The notes under the pieces are model-generated. The model had not been told where the DNA came from. It ran no database searches and was given only the letters and a program-made list of their open reading frames with translations. DNA of 64,000 nt from JAKACA01 sp050744865 (GTDB taxonomy: Bacteria; Actinomycetota; Acidimicrobiia; Acidimicrobiales; Bog-793), in NCBI GenBank assembly GCA_050744865.1, contig JBOGHW010000015.1, positions 74,663 to 138,662 on the forward strand, given 5' to 3'. The position numbers and the translations under genes were made by a program. Of the stretch, positions 33,337 through 43,400 are shown piece after piece. The first letter of the stretch is position 1. Every line of letters begins with the position of its first letter.

Positions 33337-35016
33337 TCAGGATCCGGCCGGGGTCACCTGCTCGGTGTTGCCGACCGACGGGTCGTAGCGGCCGGCCGGG
33401 CCTTGGCCGAAGAGCCACAGCAAGTTGGTGGTCAGCTTCGCCATGGTGGACGCAGGGCAGGACTTGACGCTGCCGGCGCAAGGGATGAGCGAGAAGATCC
33501 AGTTGTTGTCGCCGCTGTCGAAGACTCCCGCCTTGCTCTTGGCGGTCGTGTAGTACGTGGCGTCCGAATACGTGTCGGTGCCCCACTGCCCGAGATCCGT
33601 CTGCACGTGTGAAAGCGGGACGGGGGAGTGGCCGAGCACCTGCAGGTTCGAAGGCATCGGCCAAGATGCCGCCACGTGGTCGAAGTCGGCCTGGATGACT
33701 CCTGGTATGGCCGAGCCGTCGTGCAACCCGGTGCCTTTGAGGAGCCAGCTGCTGGCGTCCCACACCACGAACGGGGCGGCCGGCTCTCCAGGCTCGATGT
33801 AGCCGGCGTACATCTCACCGGTGAAGCCGCTCTCCGGCCAGTCCGTCGGCGGCGAGAACCACGCATTGCCGGTGACTTCCAGCGGGTTGGCCTTTCCGTT
33901 CAAGGGATCTTCGCTCGAGTCGCGGTAGTCGACCAGCTCGCGGTCGGGACCGAGGGGGGAAGCCTGCAACCGGACGTGGCGCAGCACAGCGCTGGCGCCG
34001 AAGAAGATCATGTTGACGCCTGCTGCCTGCGCCGTGTCGGCGGCTTGGCGCTCGGTGAGCGACCAGCACTCGTCGTGGCCGAGCGACAGGATGGCCTTGT
34101 GCTGGAGCAGCACCGACGGATGCTGTTCCACGGTCAGGTCGTCTGCGTAGCTGACGTCGAGCCCGTGCTCTTCCATGAGCTCCAGGAGGGGGTACTCGTT
34201 GCCGAGGAAGTCGGAAGCGCCGTTCCCGAACATGGGCCGGTCGAAGGAGACGACGCGCGCCCGGTTGCACGGCGGGTACGTCGGCGCGCAAGTGCCGAGA
34301 CCTTGGTAGAGGTCGTACCCCCCGTAGGTGTTCCAGGCCTCCTCGGTGTAGACGTCTCCCTTGAACAGGTAGGCAGAGTGGCTCGACGGATCCCAGACCG
34401 TGAACACTATGTAGCTCTGCTCGTTACCGCTGCCCACGAGCTTCAACAGGTACTCGCCGGGCAGGAAGGCGGCCGTGACCGTGAACGTCAGCGAAGGCGC
34501 CCAGTTGTCGCAGCTCACCATGTTCGTGACCGGCGTGACAGGGCAGGCGGGCTGGACTGCGGCGGCTACTTCCGGCGAGCGCCAGACGAGGCGGGCGCCC
34601 TTGCCCCCGTAATAGCCCATGCGGTAGGCCTCGACGTGGAACCGGGCGGCTGTGCTGCTCACGTAGAGAGTGACCTTTGCCCCGATCGCTCCGTAGGTCA
34701 CGCTCGAGAAGCCGTCTATCGAACCGCTCTTGGGGGTGTCGCGGATCTGCCAGTCCGTCGTGCCGGGCAACTTGTTCTCGGCGATCACCCAGCTCGCCCC
34801 GACGCCGTAAGGACCGAGAAACGTCGTGCTGTCGCCCGGGCTCGGAGCTCCTGCAGGCTTCGGGTGCTTGGCCCGGGTGGACGTCGTCGCACCGCCTGTC
34901 TTCCTCGCCCTCCCGGCGGACGGGGCGTTGCCGAGGACGCCGATGAGGACGACCACGGCCACCAGGATCACGACAAGCACGGCGGCGCCAACCAAAAGTG
35001 GGCCCCGGTTGCGCAT
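33337..35016 (-). CDS. N,N-dimethylformamidase large-subunit-like protein, membrane anchored
   Basis: The 559 residues begin with a 20-residue hydrophobic segment (GPLLVGAAVLVVILVAVVVL), acting as signal anchor, then a Thr/Pro-rich linker. The rest resembles the large subunit of bacterial N,N-dimethylformamidase: AYRMGYYGGKGARL, FDRP, LMEEHGLDVSYADDLT and AILSLGHDECWSLTER. In dimethylformamidase the last motif reads GHDEYW and its Glu is one of the mononuclear iron ligands with two Tyr; here His and Glu are kept and the Tyr next to them is Cys. The enzyme class is therefore plausible but the substrate is open. ATG 35016 is preceded by an in-frame GTG at 35019. Confidence 0.72.
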   Translation of the reverse strand: MRNRGPLLVGAAVLVVILVAVVVLIGVLGNAPSAGRARKTGGATTSTRAKHPKPAGAPSPGDSTTFLGPYGVGASWVIAENKLPGTTDWQIRDTPKSGSIDGFSSVTYGAIGAKVTLYVSSTAARFHVEAYRMGYYGGKGARLVWRSPEVAAAVQPACPVTPVTNMVSCDNWAPSLTFTVTAAFLPGEYLLKLVGSGNEQSYIVFTVWDPSSHSAYLFKGDVYTEEAWNTYGGYDLYQGLGTCAPTYPPCNRARVVSFDRPMFGNGASDFLGNEYPLLELMEEHGLDVSYADDLTVEQHPSVLLQHKAILSLGHDECWSLTERQAADTAQAAGVNMIFFGASAVLRHVRLQASPLGPDRELVDYRDSSEDPLNGKANPLEVTGNAWFSPPTDWPESGFTGEMYAGYIEPGEPAAPFVVWDASSWLLKGTGLHDGSAIPGVIQADFDHVAASWPMPSNLQVLGHSPVPLSHVQTDLGQWGTDTYSDATYYTTAKSKAGVFDSGDNNWIFSLIPCAGSVKSCPASTMAKLTTNLLWLFGQGPAGRYDPSVGNTEQVTPAGS

Positions 35017-35129
35017 CACACGAGCGTACCGACCGCCGTGCCCACTTCAAGGGCGCCTGGGACGCCGGCGTGCACCCTCGGGACGCCAGAGGTGGCGGCC
35101 CAGGCAGCGGCGCGGCGTATATTCGTCGG

Positions 35130-35936
35130 ATGCCCGACGACGGTCGAGACGAGCTCCGCCGGCGCGTCGCAGAGATGGGTTGGTACCACTCGATCGACCT
35201 CGGCGACGGCATCGTCACGCCTGGGGCTGTTCCGGTTGACTTCATCCCCGACGACCTCTTACCCGGCTTCGCCGGGCGTTCCGTGCTGGATGTGGGGGCG
35301 TGGGATGGGGGAAATGCGTTTCGGGCGGAGCGGTTGGGGGCTAGCCGAGTCGTGGCTCTGGACCACTACGTCTGGGGGGTGGACATCCACAGCCGCCAGC
35401 TCTACTGGGACGACTGTGCGACCCGGGGAGTGCTGCCGGACCACTCCCTCGACGAGTCCAAGTTCTGGAACGACTCTTTGCCGGGGCGGGCTGGTTTCGA
35501 TCTGGCAGCCGCGGCACTGGGCTCGTCGGTCGAGCCGGTGGTGGCCGACTTCATGAAGGTCGACCTCGAGACGATCGGCAGCTTCGACGTGGTCTTGTAC
35601 CTGGGCGTGCTCTACCACATGCAGGAGCCGCTCACCGCCTTGACGCGTGTCCGCCAAGTGACAAGACACGTCGCGGTGATCGAGACCGAGGCCGTGGCCA
35701 TAAGGCGGCACTCCACTGACAGCCTCTTGATGTTCCTTGCAGGCAACAGCCTCCGGCGGGACTTCGGCAACTGGTACCTCCCGACCGAGCAGGCGCTCCA
35801 TGACCTGTGCCGCGCCGCCGGGTTCTCGTCTGTCGAGACCCGCCGCGGCTTGAGCTGGTCGAAGCCGCGCTCGGCTGCCAAGCGGGTCCTCCGGTCGGTG
35901 AGCCAGTACAGGATCCTTGTCCACGCCTACGTCTGA
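35130..35936 (+). CDS. SAM-dependent methyltransferase, CmoB/DUF1698-like
   Basis: This 268-residue class I methyltransferase has the SAM motif I VLDVGAWDGGNAFRAERLGA, followed by RVVALDHYVW, and the CmoB-like N-terminal WYHSIDLGDGIVTPG. DVVLYLGVLYHMQEPLTAL is the motif IV region and matches the LGVLYH signature of this group. CmoB itself acts on tRNA wobble uridine, but many DUF1698-like proteins in actinobacteria have other or unknown substrates. I chose ATG 35130, the only Met before the conserved start; the longer frame is antisense to the neighbour. Confidence 0.85.
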   Translation: MPDDGRDELRRRVAEMGWYHSIDLGDGIVTPGAVPVDFIPDDLLPGFAGRSVLDVGAWDGGNAFRAERLGASRVVALDHYVWGVDIHSRQLYWDDCATRGVLPDHSLDESKFWNDSLPGRAGFDLAAAALGSSVEPVVADFMKVDLETIGSFDVVLYLGVLYHMQEPLTALTRVRQVTRHVAVIETEAVAIRRHSTDSLLMFLAGNSLRRDFGNWYLPTEQALHDLCRAAGFSSVETRRGLSWSKPRSAAKRVLRSVSQYRILVHAYV

Positions 35937-36008
35937 TCGCCCTCCGCCCACCAGGGTCCTGCCGCCGTGATCCCCCGCGGTGGCGCAGCGGGTTGATACT
36001 GTCCCTTA

Positions 36009-37124
36009 GTGATCAAGTACATCGGCTCCAAGCGCCGGCTCGTACGAGCGCTTGGCCAGCTGGCGTCGGGCATCGGAGGCGGCACTGCCCTCGACCTGTT
36101 CACGGGCACCACCCGGGTCGCCCAAGAACTGAAGGCGCGGGGCTTTGTCACCACGGCAGTCGACACGGCGCGCTACTCCGAGGTATTCGCTCGCTGCTAC
36201 ATCGAGACAGACGCCCGAACCGTGGACCGGCCCGCCCTACGAGAAGCCCTGCGTTACCTGGCAGCCCTCCCCGGCGAAGCGGGTTACTTCACTGACACCT
36301 TCTGCGTGGCCTCCCGCTTCCTGCAACCGTTCAACGGGGAGCGTGTCGACGCGATCCGCAACGCCGTCGAGTCGCAGTTCGCCGGTACCGAGCTGTTCCC
36401 CCTGCTGCTCACGAGCCTCATCGAGGCGGCCGACAGAGTCGACTCGACGACGGGGGTGCAGATGGCCTACGTGAAGCAGTGGGCGGCGCGGTCGTACAAG
36501 CCTCTCGAGCTGAGGATGCCCGAGCTGTTGCCGGGCACTGGCCACGCCGTGCGCGGCGACGCTTGCGAGCTGGCCGCCAGCCTCGGCGAGTTCGACGTCG
36601 CCTACCTCGACCCTCCCTACAACCAGCACCGGTACTTCACGAACTACCACGTCTGGGAGACCCTTGTCGCTTGGGACGCGCCCGAGCACTACGGAGTCGC
36701 CTGCAAGCGGGTCGACGCCCGTGACAGCACGACCAAGAGCGCGTTCAACTCCAAGTCCGCAATGCCGGCGGCCTTCGAGCAGGTCGTGCGGGACGTCCGC
36801 TGCCGCTTGCTGATGGTGTCGTACAACGACGAGGCCTGGATCACCCGCCAGGAGTTGGAGGCGATGTGCTCACACCACGAAGCGGTGAAGACGCTGGCCT
36901 TCGACTCCAAGCGCTACGTCGGTGCGCAGATCGGCATCTGCAACCCGAGTGGCGAGCGGGTCGGTCAGGTGTCGCACCTTCGTAACTTGGAGTACGTGGT
37001 TGTCGCCGGCGCCGAGGGTGACGTGAACAGGCTGAGCACTCCGTATGCCAGCGCAGCAATAGCGCCGTCTCGGCTCGATCAGTCCGAGCGCGCGAACCTG
37101 CCATCAGGGGCTGGAACGCCCTAG
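36009..37124 (+). CDS. D12-class N6-adenine DNA methyltransferase
   Basis: The 371-residue protein methylates adenine in DNA. It has the Dam-type N-terminal KYIGSKRRLV, the SAM-binding DLFTGTTRVAQELKARGF (the usual FxGxG loop is FTGTT here) and the catalytic DPPYNQHRYFTNYHVWETLV. A target-recognition region of about 100 residues separates them. No restriction endonuclease gene is next to it, so it is either an orphan regulatory methyltransferase or part of a dispersed system. The start is GTG at 36009. The recognition sequence cannot be read from the protein. Confidence 0.9.
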   Translation: MIKYIGSKRRLVRALGQLASGIGGGTALDLFTGTTRVAQELKARGFVTTAVDTARYSEVFARCYIETDARTVDRPALREALRYLAALPGEAGYFTDTFCVASRFLQPFNGERVDAIRNAVESQFAGTELFPLLLTSLIEAADRVDSTTGVQMAYVKQWAARSYKPLELRMPELLPGTGHAVRGDACELAASLGEFDVAYLDPPYNQHRYFTNYHVWETLVAWDAPEHYGVACKRVDARDSTTKSAFNSKSAMPAAFEQVVRDVRCRLLMVSYNDEAWITRQELEAMCSHHEAVKTLAFDSKRYVGAQIGICNPSGERVGQVSHLRNLEYVVVAGAEGDVNRLSTPYASAAIAPSRLDQSERANLPSGAGTP

Positions 37125-37306
37125 CGCTTCCCGAGGCGTCGACCGATGAAGCTATGAGCCCTGTTCAGTGTGGCAGCTCGACTGGCCTGCTCGGGACCTT
37201 GCCGGCAACCAGGTCGCGCCGTCGCCAACCACGCCACGCGATGTTGCCGAACGCCCACTTACCCCGACATGGCTGCGGGCACGGACTCTTTGTATCATCG
37301 GAGAGC

Positions 37307-38437
37307 GTGCTGACCGAGCCAAGTCGAGCGACGGCGGACCTGCAGTCCCTGCCGACGGAGCAGGAAGATCTGCCGTTCCCGGCGATCTGGCTGCGTGACA
37401 ACTGCACCTGCGACACCTGCCGTGATCCACGCAGCGGCCAAAAGCTGTTCGGAATCCTCGACCTGCCAGCGGACCTTTCGATCGCCGACGTTGCGCGCAG
37501 CAGCGACAAGATCACCGTCACGTTCGCGCCCGACGGCCACCGCGCGGAGTTCTCGCCCGGCTGGCTGTCGCGCCTGTCCGAACTGACGGACGCCGTGCCT
37601 GGTGACGGCCGCACCGAGCAGGACAAGGAGTTGTGGCGAGCCGCCGATCTTGCCGGCCGCATGCCGAGCTCGGATTGGTGGCGCTACAACGCGGAGGACT
37701 CCGAGCGGCTCCGCGTGCTCCGGGCGGTGGAACGGTTGGGCTTCGCGATCCTGCACGGCACCCCGACAGCCGAGGGCACGGTGCTGACGATCGCCGGGAC
37801 CTTCGGGTTCGTGCGCCACACCAACTATGGCGAGCTCTTCGACGTCCGCGTCGAGGCCGCACCGACCAATCTGGCGTTCACGGGACTCGCCATCACACCC
37901 CATACCGACAACCCCTACCGCGACCCGGTTCCGACGATGCAGCTGTTGCACTGCATATCCAATGCCGTGGAGGGCGGCGACTCAGGCTTGGTGGACGGTT
38001 TCGAGGCCGCCAGGACGCTGCGAGACGAGGATCCCGCGGCCTTCGACACCCTGACGACCACTCTGGTGCCGTTTGCATGGTCGGATGCTCGCAACCAGCT
38101 GCGCGCCGAACGGCCGCTCATCGAGACAGATCGGCGAGGCCGCATCAGGGAAGTGCGCTTCAACAATCGATCGATGCAGGCGCTGTCTCTCGTCCCCTCC
38201 GAAGTCACTGGCTTCTATGACGCCTACCGGCGATTCGCCGAGTTGGTCTCGCGTCCCGAGCTGAAGCTAACGTTCCGTCTCCAGGCTGGCGACTGCGTGA
38301 TCTTCGACAACGTCCGCCTGCTGCACTCGCGTACCGCCTTTGCCCCTACGGGCTCTGGTGCCCGCCACCTGCAAGGTTGCTACGCCGATCTCGACGGTCT
38401 GGCAAGCACGATCGCCATCCTGGAGGCCGCCTCGTGA
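37307..38437 (+). CDS. Fe(II)/2-oxoglutarate oxygenase, gamma-butyrobetaine hydroxylase/TmpA-like
   Basis: The 376-residue protein has an N-terminal GBBH domain with the zinc-binding pattern LRDNCTCDTC (Cys33, Cys35, Cys38) and a His in DGHRAEFSPGWL, then a TauD/TfdA oxygenase barrel with HTDNPYRD (HxD iron ligands) and the distal His in LLHSRTAF. Members of this family hydroxylate gamma-butyrobetaine, trimethyllysine or, for TmpA, 2-trimethylaminoethylphosphonate. Two HD-domain oxygenase-like genes follow, and TmpA works together with an HD oxygenase, so a phosphonate or quaternary-amine substrate is likely. GTG 37307 has GGAGAGC upstream; the longer frame is not conserved. Confidence 0.83.
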   Translation: MLTEPSRATADLQSLPTEQEDLPFPAIWLRDNCTCDTCRDPRSGQKLFGILDLPADLSIADVARSSDKITVTFAPDGHRAEFSPGWLSRLSELTDAVPGDGRTEQDKELWRAADLAGRMPSSDWWRYNAEDSERLRVLRAVERLGFAILHGTPTAEGTVLTIAGTFGFVRHTNYGELFDVRVEAAPTNLAFTGLAITPHTDNPYRDPVPTMQLLHCISNAVEGGDSGLVDGFEAARTLRDEDPAAFDTLTTTLVPFAWSDARNQLRAERPLIETDRRGRIREVRFNNRSMQALSLVPSEVTGFYDAYRRFAELVSRPELKLTFRLQAGDCVIFDNVRLLHSRTAFAPTGSGARHLQGCYADLDGLASTIAILEAAS

Positions 38438-38518
38438 CCTCGACCGCCGAGTGGCGACTCGTGAGCCTGAGAGACGCTCGCACCCGAGCAGCGCGAGCCT
38501 GGGCAGGGTGACCGCAGC

Positions 38519-39067
38519 ATGAGCGCCATCGACGAGATCGCGGCGCTGTTCGAGACCGAAGGAGCCCAGAGCTACCTCGGGGAGGCAGTGACGCAAGCCG
38601 AGCACATGTTGCAGGCCGGGTGGTTGGCCGAGTGCGCCGGTGCCGATGAGGCCCTCGTCGCCGCAGCCTTGTTGCACGACGTCGGCCACTTCAGCGGCGC
38701 CGCTGTGACCGGCAATGACCTGATGAGCGGCCGCGACAACCACCACAGCGATACAGGGAGTGCCTGGCTCGGGCAGTGGTTCGGCCCGGACGTCACCGAG
38801 CCGGTGCGGCTCCACGTTGCGGCCAAGCGCTATCTGTGTGCCGTCGAGCCCGGCTACTTCGACCAGTTGTCGCCGGCGTCGGTCTACACACTGTCGGTAC
38901 AAGGCGGGGCTATGAGCGAATCGGAGGCGTGGTCGTTCGAGACATCAGCCCACGCAGCCGACGCCGTAACCCTGCGCCGCTTCGATGAGCGGGCCAAGGA
39001 CCCTGACAGCCGTGCGCCTGGCTTCGAGCACTTCCGCGAGATGCTGGAACGCCTGATGCGTGAGTAG
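38519..39067 (+). CDS. HD-domain mixed-valent diiron oxygenase, PhnZ/TmpB family
   Basis: PhnZ-type enzymes use O2 at a mixed-valent diiron site to break the C-P bond of a 1-hydroxyphosphonate, giving phosphate and an acid (glycine or glycine betaine). The 182 residues show the family fingerprint: SYLGEAVTQAEH (Tyr19, Glu22, His29), LLHDVGH (His53, Asp54), a His in DNHHSD, LHVAAKRYLC (His99, Lys103) and EPGYFDQLSPASV. Iron ligands and the substrate Lys are in place. It lies 81 nt after the Fe/2OG oxygenase gene, exactly the TmpA-TmpB or PhnY-PhnZ order. The substrate is inferred, not proven. Confidence 0.83.
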   Translation: MSAIDEIAALFETEGAQSYLGEAVTQAEHMLQAGWLAECAGADEALVAAALLHDVGHFSGAAVTGNDLMSGRDNHHSDTGSAWLGQWFGPDVTEPVRLHVAAKRYLCAVEPGYFDQLSPASVYTLSVQGGAMSESEAWSFETSAHAADAVTLRRFDERAKDPDSRAPGFEHFREMLERLMRE

Positions 39068-39153
39068 AGGTCGAGCGCTCGGCATCGCCCTCTAAGCACA
39101 CACGGCGTCGCTGCAGGGTTGAAGATCGCCGCCGGGGGGCGCAGACTGGGGTC

Positions 39154-39771
39154 ATGACAGAGACCGAGACAGCGCCGGCGGGCCAGGCGTCGTTCCACGC
39201 AATGACCGAGGGCACGCAGCAGGACTGGAGCATCATCGCTGGTCACTCCATCGACTTCTTCATGGGACTGCCCGACCGGGTCCTCACCCATCTCCGTCTC
39301 CTCGACGGCGACTTTGGCGGCTTTGCCGTAGACCGCCTCACTCACTCGCTGCAAACGGCGACTCGTGCCTACAGGGCCAACCGCGACGACGAGTACATCT
39401 TCTGCGCACTCGTCCACGACATCGGCGACACACTCGGACCGGTGAACCACGCCGACATCGCCGCTGCCGTGGTGAAGCCGTTCGTCTCGGAGCAGAACCA
39501 CTGGATGGTAGAGAAACACGCCATCTTCCAGGGCTACTACTTCTTCCACTACCTGGGCCTCGACAGGGACGCCCGCGAGGTCCACCGGTCGCACGAGTGG
39601 TTCGACTACACCGCTGAGTTCTGCGCCCAGTACGACCAGCCGGCGTTCGACCCCGCCTACGACACGCTCCCACTCGAGCACTTCGAGCCGCTCGTGCGGG
39701 CGACGCTGGCCACGCCAAAGCGAAGCATCTACTCACCCTCGGCCGGCGGGGCTCCCTTCAGCGGAGACTGA
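39154..39771 (+). CDS. Second HD-domain oxygenase-like protein
   Basis: The 205-residue protein has an HD/MIOX-like helical fold with VDRLTHSLQTATRA (His64), LVHDIGD (His88-Asp89), NHADIAAAV (His99) and WMVEKHAIFQGYYFFHYLGL (His122), spacing compatible with a diiron HD oxygenase. It is not close to PhnZ in sequence, so it is a different branch. It follows the PhnZ/TmpB-like gene by 86 nt and forms a three-gene set with the Fe/2OG oxygenase. It may process a further step or a related substrate; I do not know the reaction. The start is ATG 39154. Confidence 0.7.
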   Translation: MTETETAPAGQASFHAMTEGTQQDWSIIAGHSIDFFMGLPDRVLTHLRLLDGDFGGFAVDRLTHSLQTATRAYRANRDDEYIFCALVHDIGDTLGPVNHADIAAAVVKPFVSEQNHWMVEKHAIFQGYYFFHYLGLDRDAREVHRSHEWFDYTAEFCAQYDQPAFDPAYDTLPLEHFEPLVRATLATPKRSIYSPSAGGAPFSGD

Positions 39772-39875
39772 GCAGAGGTGCTGGGGTTCCTCCGCTGCCT
39801 TCGGTAGCCGCTGCGGCGATGGGCCTCCGCTCGTAGCCAGCGGCGGTGGAATCCCCAGCCGGACTGCGCCTGCGG

Positions 39876-40244
39876 CTATTCAGGTATCTGGGTCGACAGG
39901 CAAAACGGGTGACCCGCCGGGTCGAGAAGGACGCGCCAGCGGTCCGGCGCAGGCTGCCCGGCTACTCGCGTGGCGCCCAGCTCGATTGCTTCAGACTCAG
40001 CTTGATCGAGGTCGTCCACGGCGAGGTCCAGGTGCATTTGTTTCGGAGCGTCGCCGTCGGGCCAGGTCGGAGCCTGGTAGTTCTCGACCTGCACGGCGGC
40101 GAGCCAGACGCGATCGGTCTTGACGGCCACGAATGTATCGCTGGTGAACGCGACCTCGCCGCCGAGCATCTTGGCCCAGAACGTTGCGAGGTCGGTCGGG
40201 GACAGACAGTCGAGCGCTATTGATCCAAGCCTGGCAATTGACAT
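39876..40244 (-). CDS. VOC (glyoxalase/bleomycin-resistance-like) superfamily protein
   Basis: The 122-residue protein has the two beta-alpha-beta-beta-beta modules of the VOC fold: IARLGSIALDCLSPTDLATF with an LGG after it, then MHLDLAVDDLDQAESEAIEL and DPAGHPFCLSTQ. The HLD and DPxGHPFCL pattern is typical of small actinobacterial VOC proteins of unknown substrate. It is on the opposite strand to the HD genes and to the large secreted protein, with about 100 bp on its 3' side. Confidence 0.88.
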   Translation of the reverse strand: MSIARLGSIALDCLSPTDLATFWAKMLGGEVAFTSDTFVAVKTDRVWLAAVQVENYQAPTWPDGDAPKQMHLDLAVDDLDQAESEAIELGATRVAGQPAPDRWRVLLDPAGHPFCLSTQIPE

Positions 40245-40464
40245 GGCAGCGAGCGTATAGGGCCGGCGGCGACAGGAGTTCCCGCCGCTGCCGGTGCTCG
40301 AACGGCTCGGATCGTGGCCTTGCAGGCAGCAGGCTGAAGTCGGCAGAACCGATTACGATCCGTGTACCGACTCAAGCGAAGGGGATGGGTTTGGTGAAGC
40401 CCCTGGGTTTGGTGCGGGGGACGGGCTTGGCGAAGGGGCGGGTCCTGTGTATGGCGCTGGATTG

Positions 40465-43400
40465 GTGAGTGTCACTGGACGGCGGTCAGCGGGGCAAGCC
40501 GGCGGACACGCTGCGGGTCGCTGGCTGGTGCTCTTCATCTGCGGGTCGCTGGGTGCTGCTCTGGGGGTGCTGTTCCTTGCCCTGTCGCTGGGAGCCCATC
40601 CCGCCGAAGCGGCGGTTTCCATCTCTTGTGGCACTTCAGGCGACACACTCACCGTGAGCGTGTCGGGAGGCGCGCCAACTGGTGATCCCCTGTTCATCGC
40701 AGACAACCATCACACTTATAGCATCGGGTTTGAGGGTAGCTCGGTCTGCACCGGGGCTACCTACACAGACAACACGTACCTAGCCGTCTCTGTCGACGAC
40801 CCGTACTCCCCGGCGGTCCCGGTCAACTTCGAACCGGGTGATGCAAACGGGGTGACCTTCTCAGGCCAGGCCGGCGCGACCAATGTCATCGACCTAAGCG
40901 GCCAGGGTCCTGGAGACTCGTTTGTCGTGACCATGAACGGTAACTCGACGTCGTCGCCGGGAACTCTCGGTGGTGATGTCGAAGACTATTTCAGCAACGT
41001 CACTGTCGTGATGGGGGCGCCCGGTGGCACGACGTTCGAGCCAAGCAACGCCGGAAGCGTCACTTTCGAGGGTGACGCGGTGTCCGACATCGCCAACATC
41101 CTCGCCCTGCCGGCATCGACGTCCCTACTCACGGCCGAAATCAACGGCAACTCGTCGACCTCGCCCGGCACGTTGTCCGGCCTGGCATCCGGCCAGCCGG
41201 ACAGCTTCTTCGACATCGGCCAGGTCAACGGCAACCCTGGTTCCGGCGGGACTACCTTCGACGCCGGCGATACCGCGTCATCGCTGCAGTACGGGGGCCT
41301 TGGTTCGGGCGAGAACTCTCTGTCGTTCGCCAGTATCAGCACGGTGGACTCGCTCTTCCTCAATGCTGCAAGCGGTGTCGACTCGGCCGTACTAGTCGCT
41401 TCGGGACAGCCGTCGGGCACGACGATCGCCACGTTCTCCGGCATCAGCAACTTTGGCGCCTGCGACTCCGGCACGGGCTGTGCTTCGACTGACTTCGCCC
41501 CTGGCGTCGGCGCCACAGAGTCCTTTGTCGGCGAGGGCTCGTCCAACACACTCGACTACTCGAACGTCTCGGCGTCGGCGGGTGGCGTCGACGTGAACGA
41601 GTCCAGTGGTTCCGGCACGGCGACCGACGACTCGGCCGGTGATGTGTCGTTCAGTGGGGTCCAGGCAGTCCTCGGCACGCCGAGTAACGACGTGTTCGCG
41701 GTCGGTACGGGCAGCGTCGATATTGTCGGTGAGGGCGGGAGCGACGAGGTGACGCTTGCGACCGACCCGGCTGAGATCAGCGTCCAACTCTCGTACGGTG
41801 CATCGTCGTCTAACTGCCCGGCTGCCAGCGGTCAGGAAGTCGCCACAATCACGATTGGGAGCGCGGTGGACTGCGCGACGGATATCACGACTTTCGTCGG
41901 ATCCTCGAGTGGGGCTACGGACTTCGTGTCCGACGGCTACGGCGGCCACATCTTTGCAGCGAACGGCAACGACAACACGCTGAGTCTGAGTAGCGCCCCG
42001 CACTCGTTGACGAGCGTGGTCGTCGATGCTGCCGGGAACTGCTCACCACTGCCTGATTGCGTGACCGGTCTGGATGCCAACGACGACACCACGGGCACAG
42101 GATCGAGCTCGCAAGACTCGTTCTCCGGCATCCAGGCCTTCGACGGCGCGCCCGGTGGTGGCACTACCTTCCAGTCGAACGCTGCTGCTGGGCTGAGCTT
42201 CAACGCTGAAGGCGCCACCGATGACATCCTCGACCTGTCCACAGCCCCGGTCGGCACGACGGTTAGGGACAGTGGATGTGATGGCACGGTTATCGGCCGT
42301 TCGACGACGTCGATCTTCAACGGTATCGCCGAGTTCGTCGGGTCGTCTGCCGGCGGCACCAACTTCGTGGCTAGTGCCTCCTCGGTCATCGGAGCAGGGC
42401 AGTGGGCCACCGGCAGTGTCACATTCACCGGGCAGGGGCAGGGCAACAGTCTCGATCTCTCGGACCTTCCGACTAGCACGACGGTCGCCGTGCCGACGAG
42501 CGCCGCCATGGGCTCGGTCTCGGTCAGCGGCTCGACGTACGAGACGTTCCAGGACGTGCAGTCCATCGTCGGCTCCGACGCCGGCGGTACGACCTTCGCC
42601 AATCCGGATACCGGAGGTGCGAGCCCTGTCGGAGGATTCACGTTTACAGGCCAAGGATCCGGCAACACCTTGTCGTTCGCCGACTCCGGCCTCACGGGCG
42701 GTGTCGCCTTCTTCCTCGACCCGAATGGCCAGGGGCAGGAGGTGGCCGACCCGGGCGGCGGCCCCGACCTTTTCACGGACGTCGGGAACATAGTCGGCTC
42801 GGGCGGGAACGACGAATTCTCCGGCGGCCCGGGCAACTACTCGATCACGGACTCAGGCAGCTCGAACACGCTCAGCTACTTGTCAGCCCCCGCCGGCATC
42901 ACGGTCTCGCTCGATGCGGGCGATGCCACCGTGAGCGGTGGTTACGGCGGTTTGACGACCGCTACGGGAGTGACGACGTTTGTCGGTTCGGCCAGCGGGA
43001 ACAACAGCTTCGCGGCCGACGCCTATGGCGGCTACTCCTTCGAGGCGCCCTCGGGCTCGTCCGGAAACAGTCTGTCGTTCGCTGGGGTGGAGGCGGACAC
43101 CGCGGTGAGCGGCGTGATGGTCGCGATCACCTCGTCCACGGGCGACGGCACTGCAACTGGCCTGTCGAACTCTGTCACCGGAAATTCAAGTGACAGTTTC
43201 CAGAACATTCAGTCGTTCACCGGTTCGCGATATTCCGACTCCTTCTCGGTCGGTGCCGGGAGCTTCAGCATCTCGGACGGCCCAGGGAACGACTCCGTGT
43301 CTCTCGCCAGCGCCACGTCTGGCGTGAGCTTTGCTCTCGGCTCCGCGCCGCAAACCGTCACCGGCTCTGGCGTCGACGACTCGATCAGCGGCTTCGAGAC

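Noticed and set aside
33628..35556. Long plus-strand open frame opposite the dimethylformamidase-like gene
   Set aside because: It is antisense to a gene with conserved motifs, rich in Arg/Val/Gly and lacks any domain; the real plus-strand gene here starts at 35130.
40184..40468. Plus-strand frame starting MRGRSGTDS overlapping the VOC gene promoter
   Set aside because: It is a repetitive shadow of the G-rich stretch in front of the large secreted protein and has no domain.
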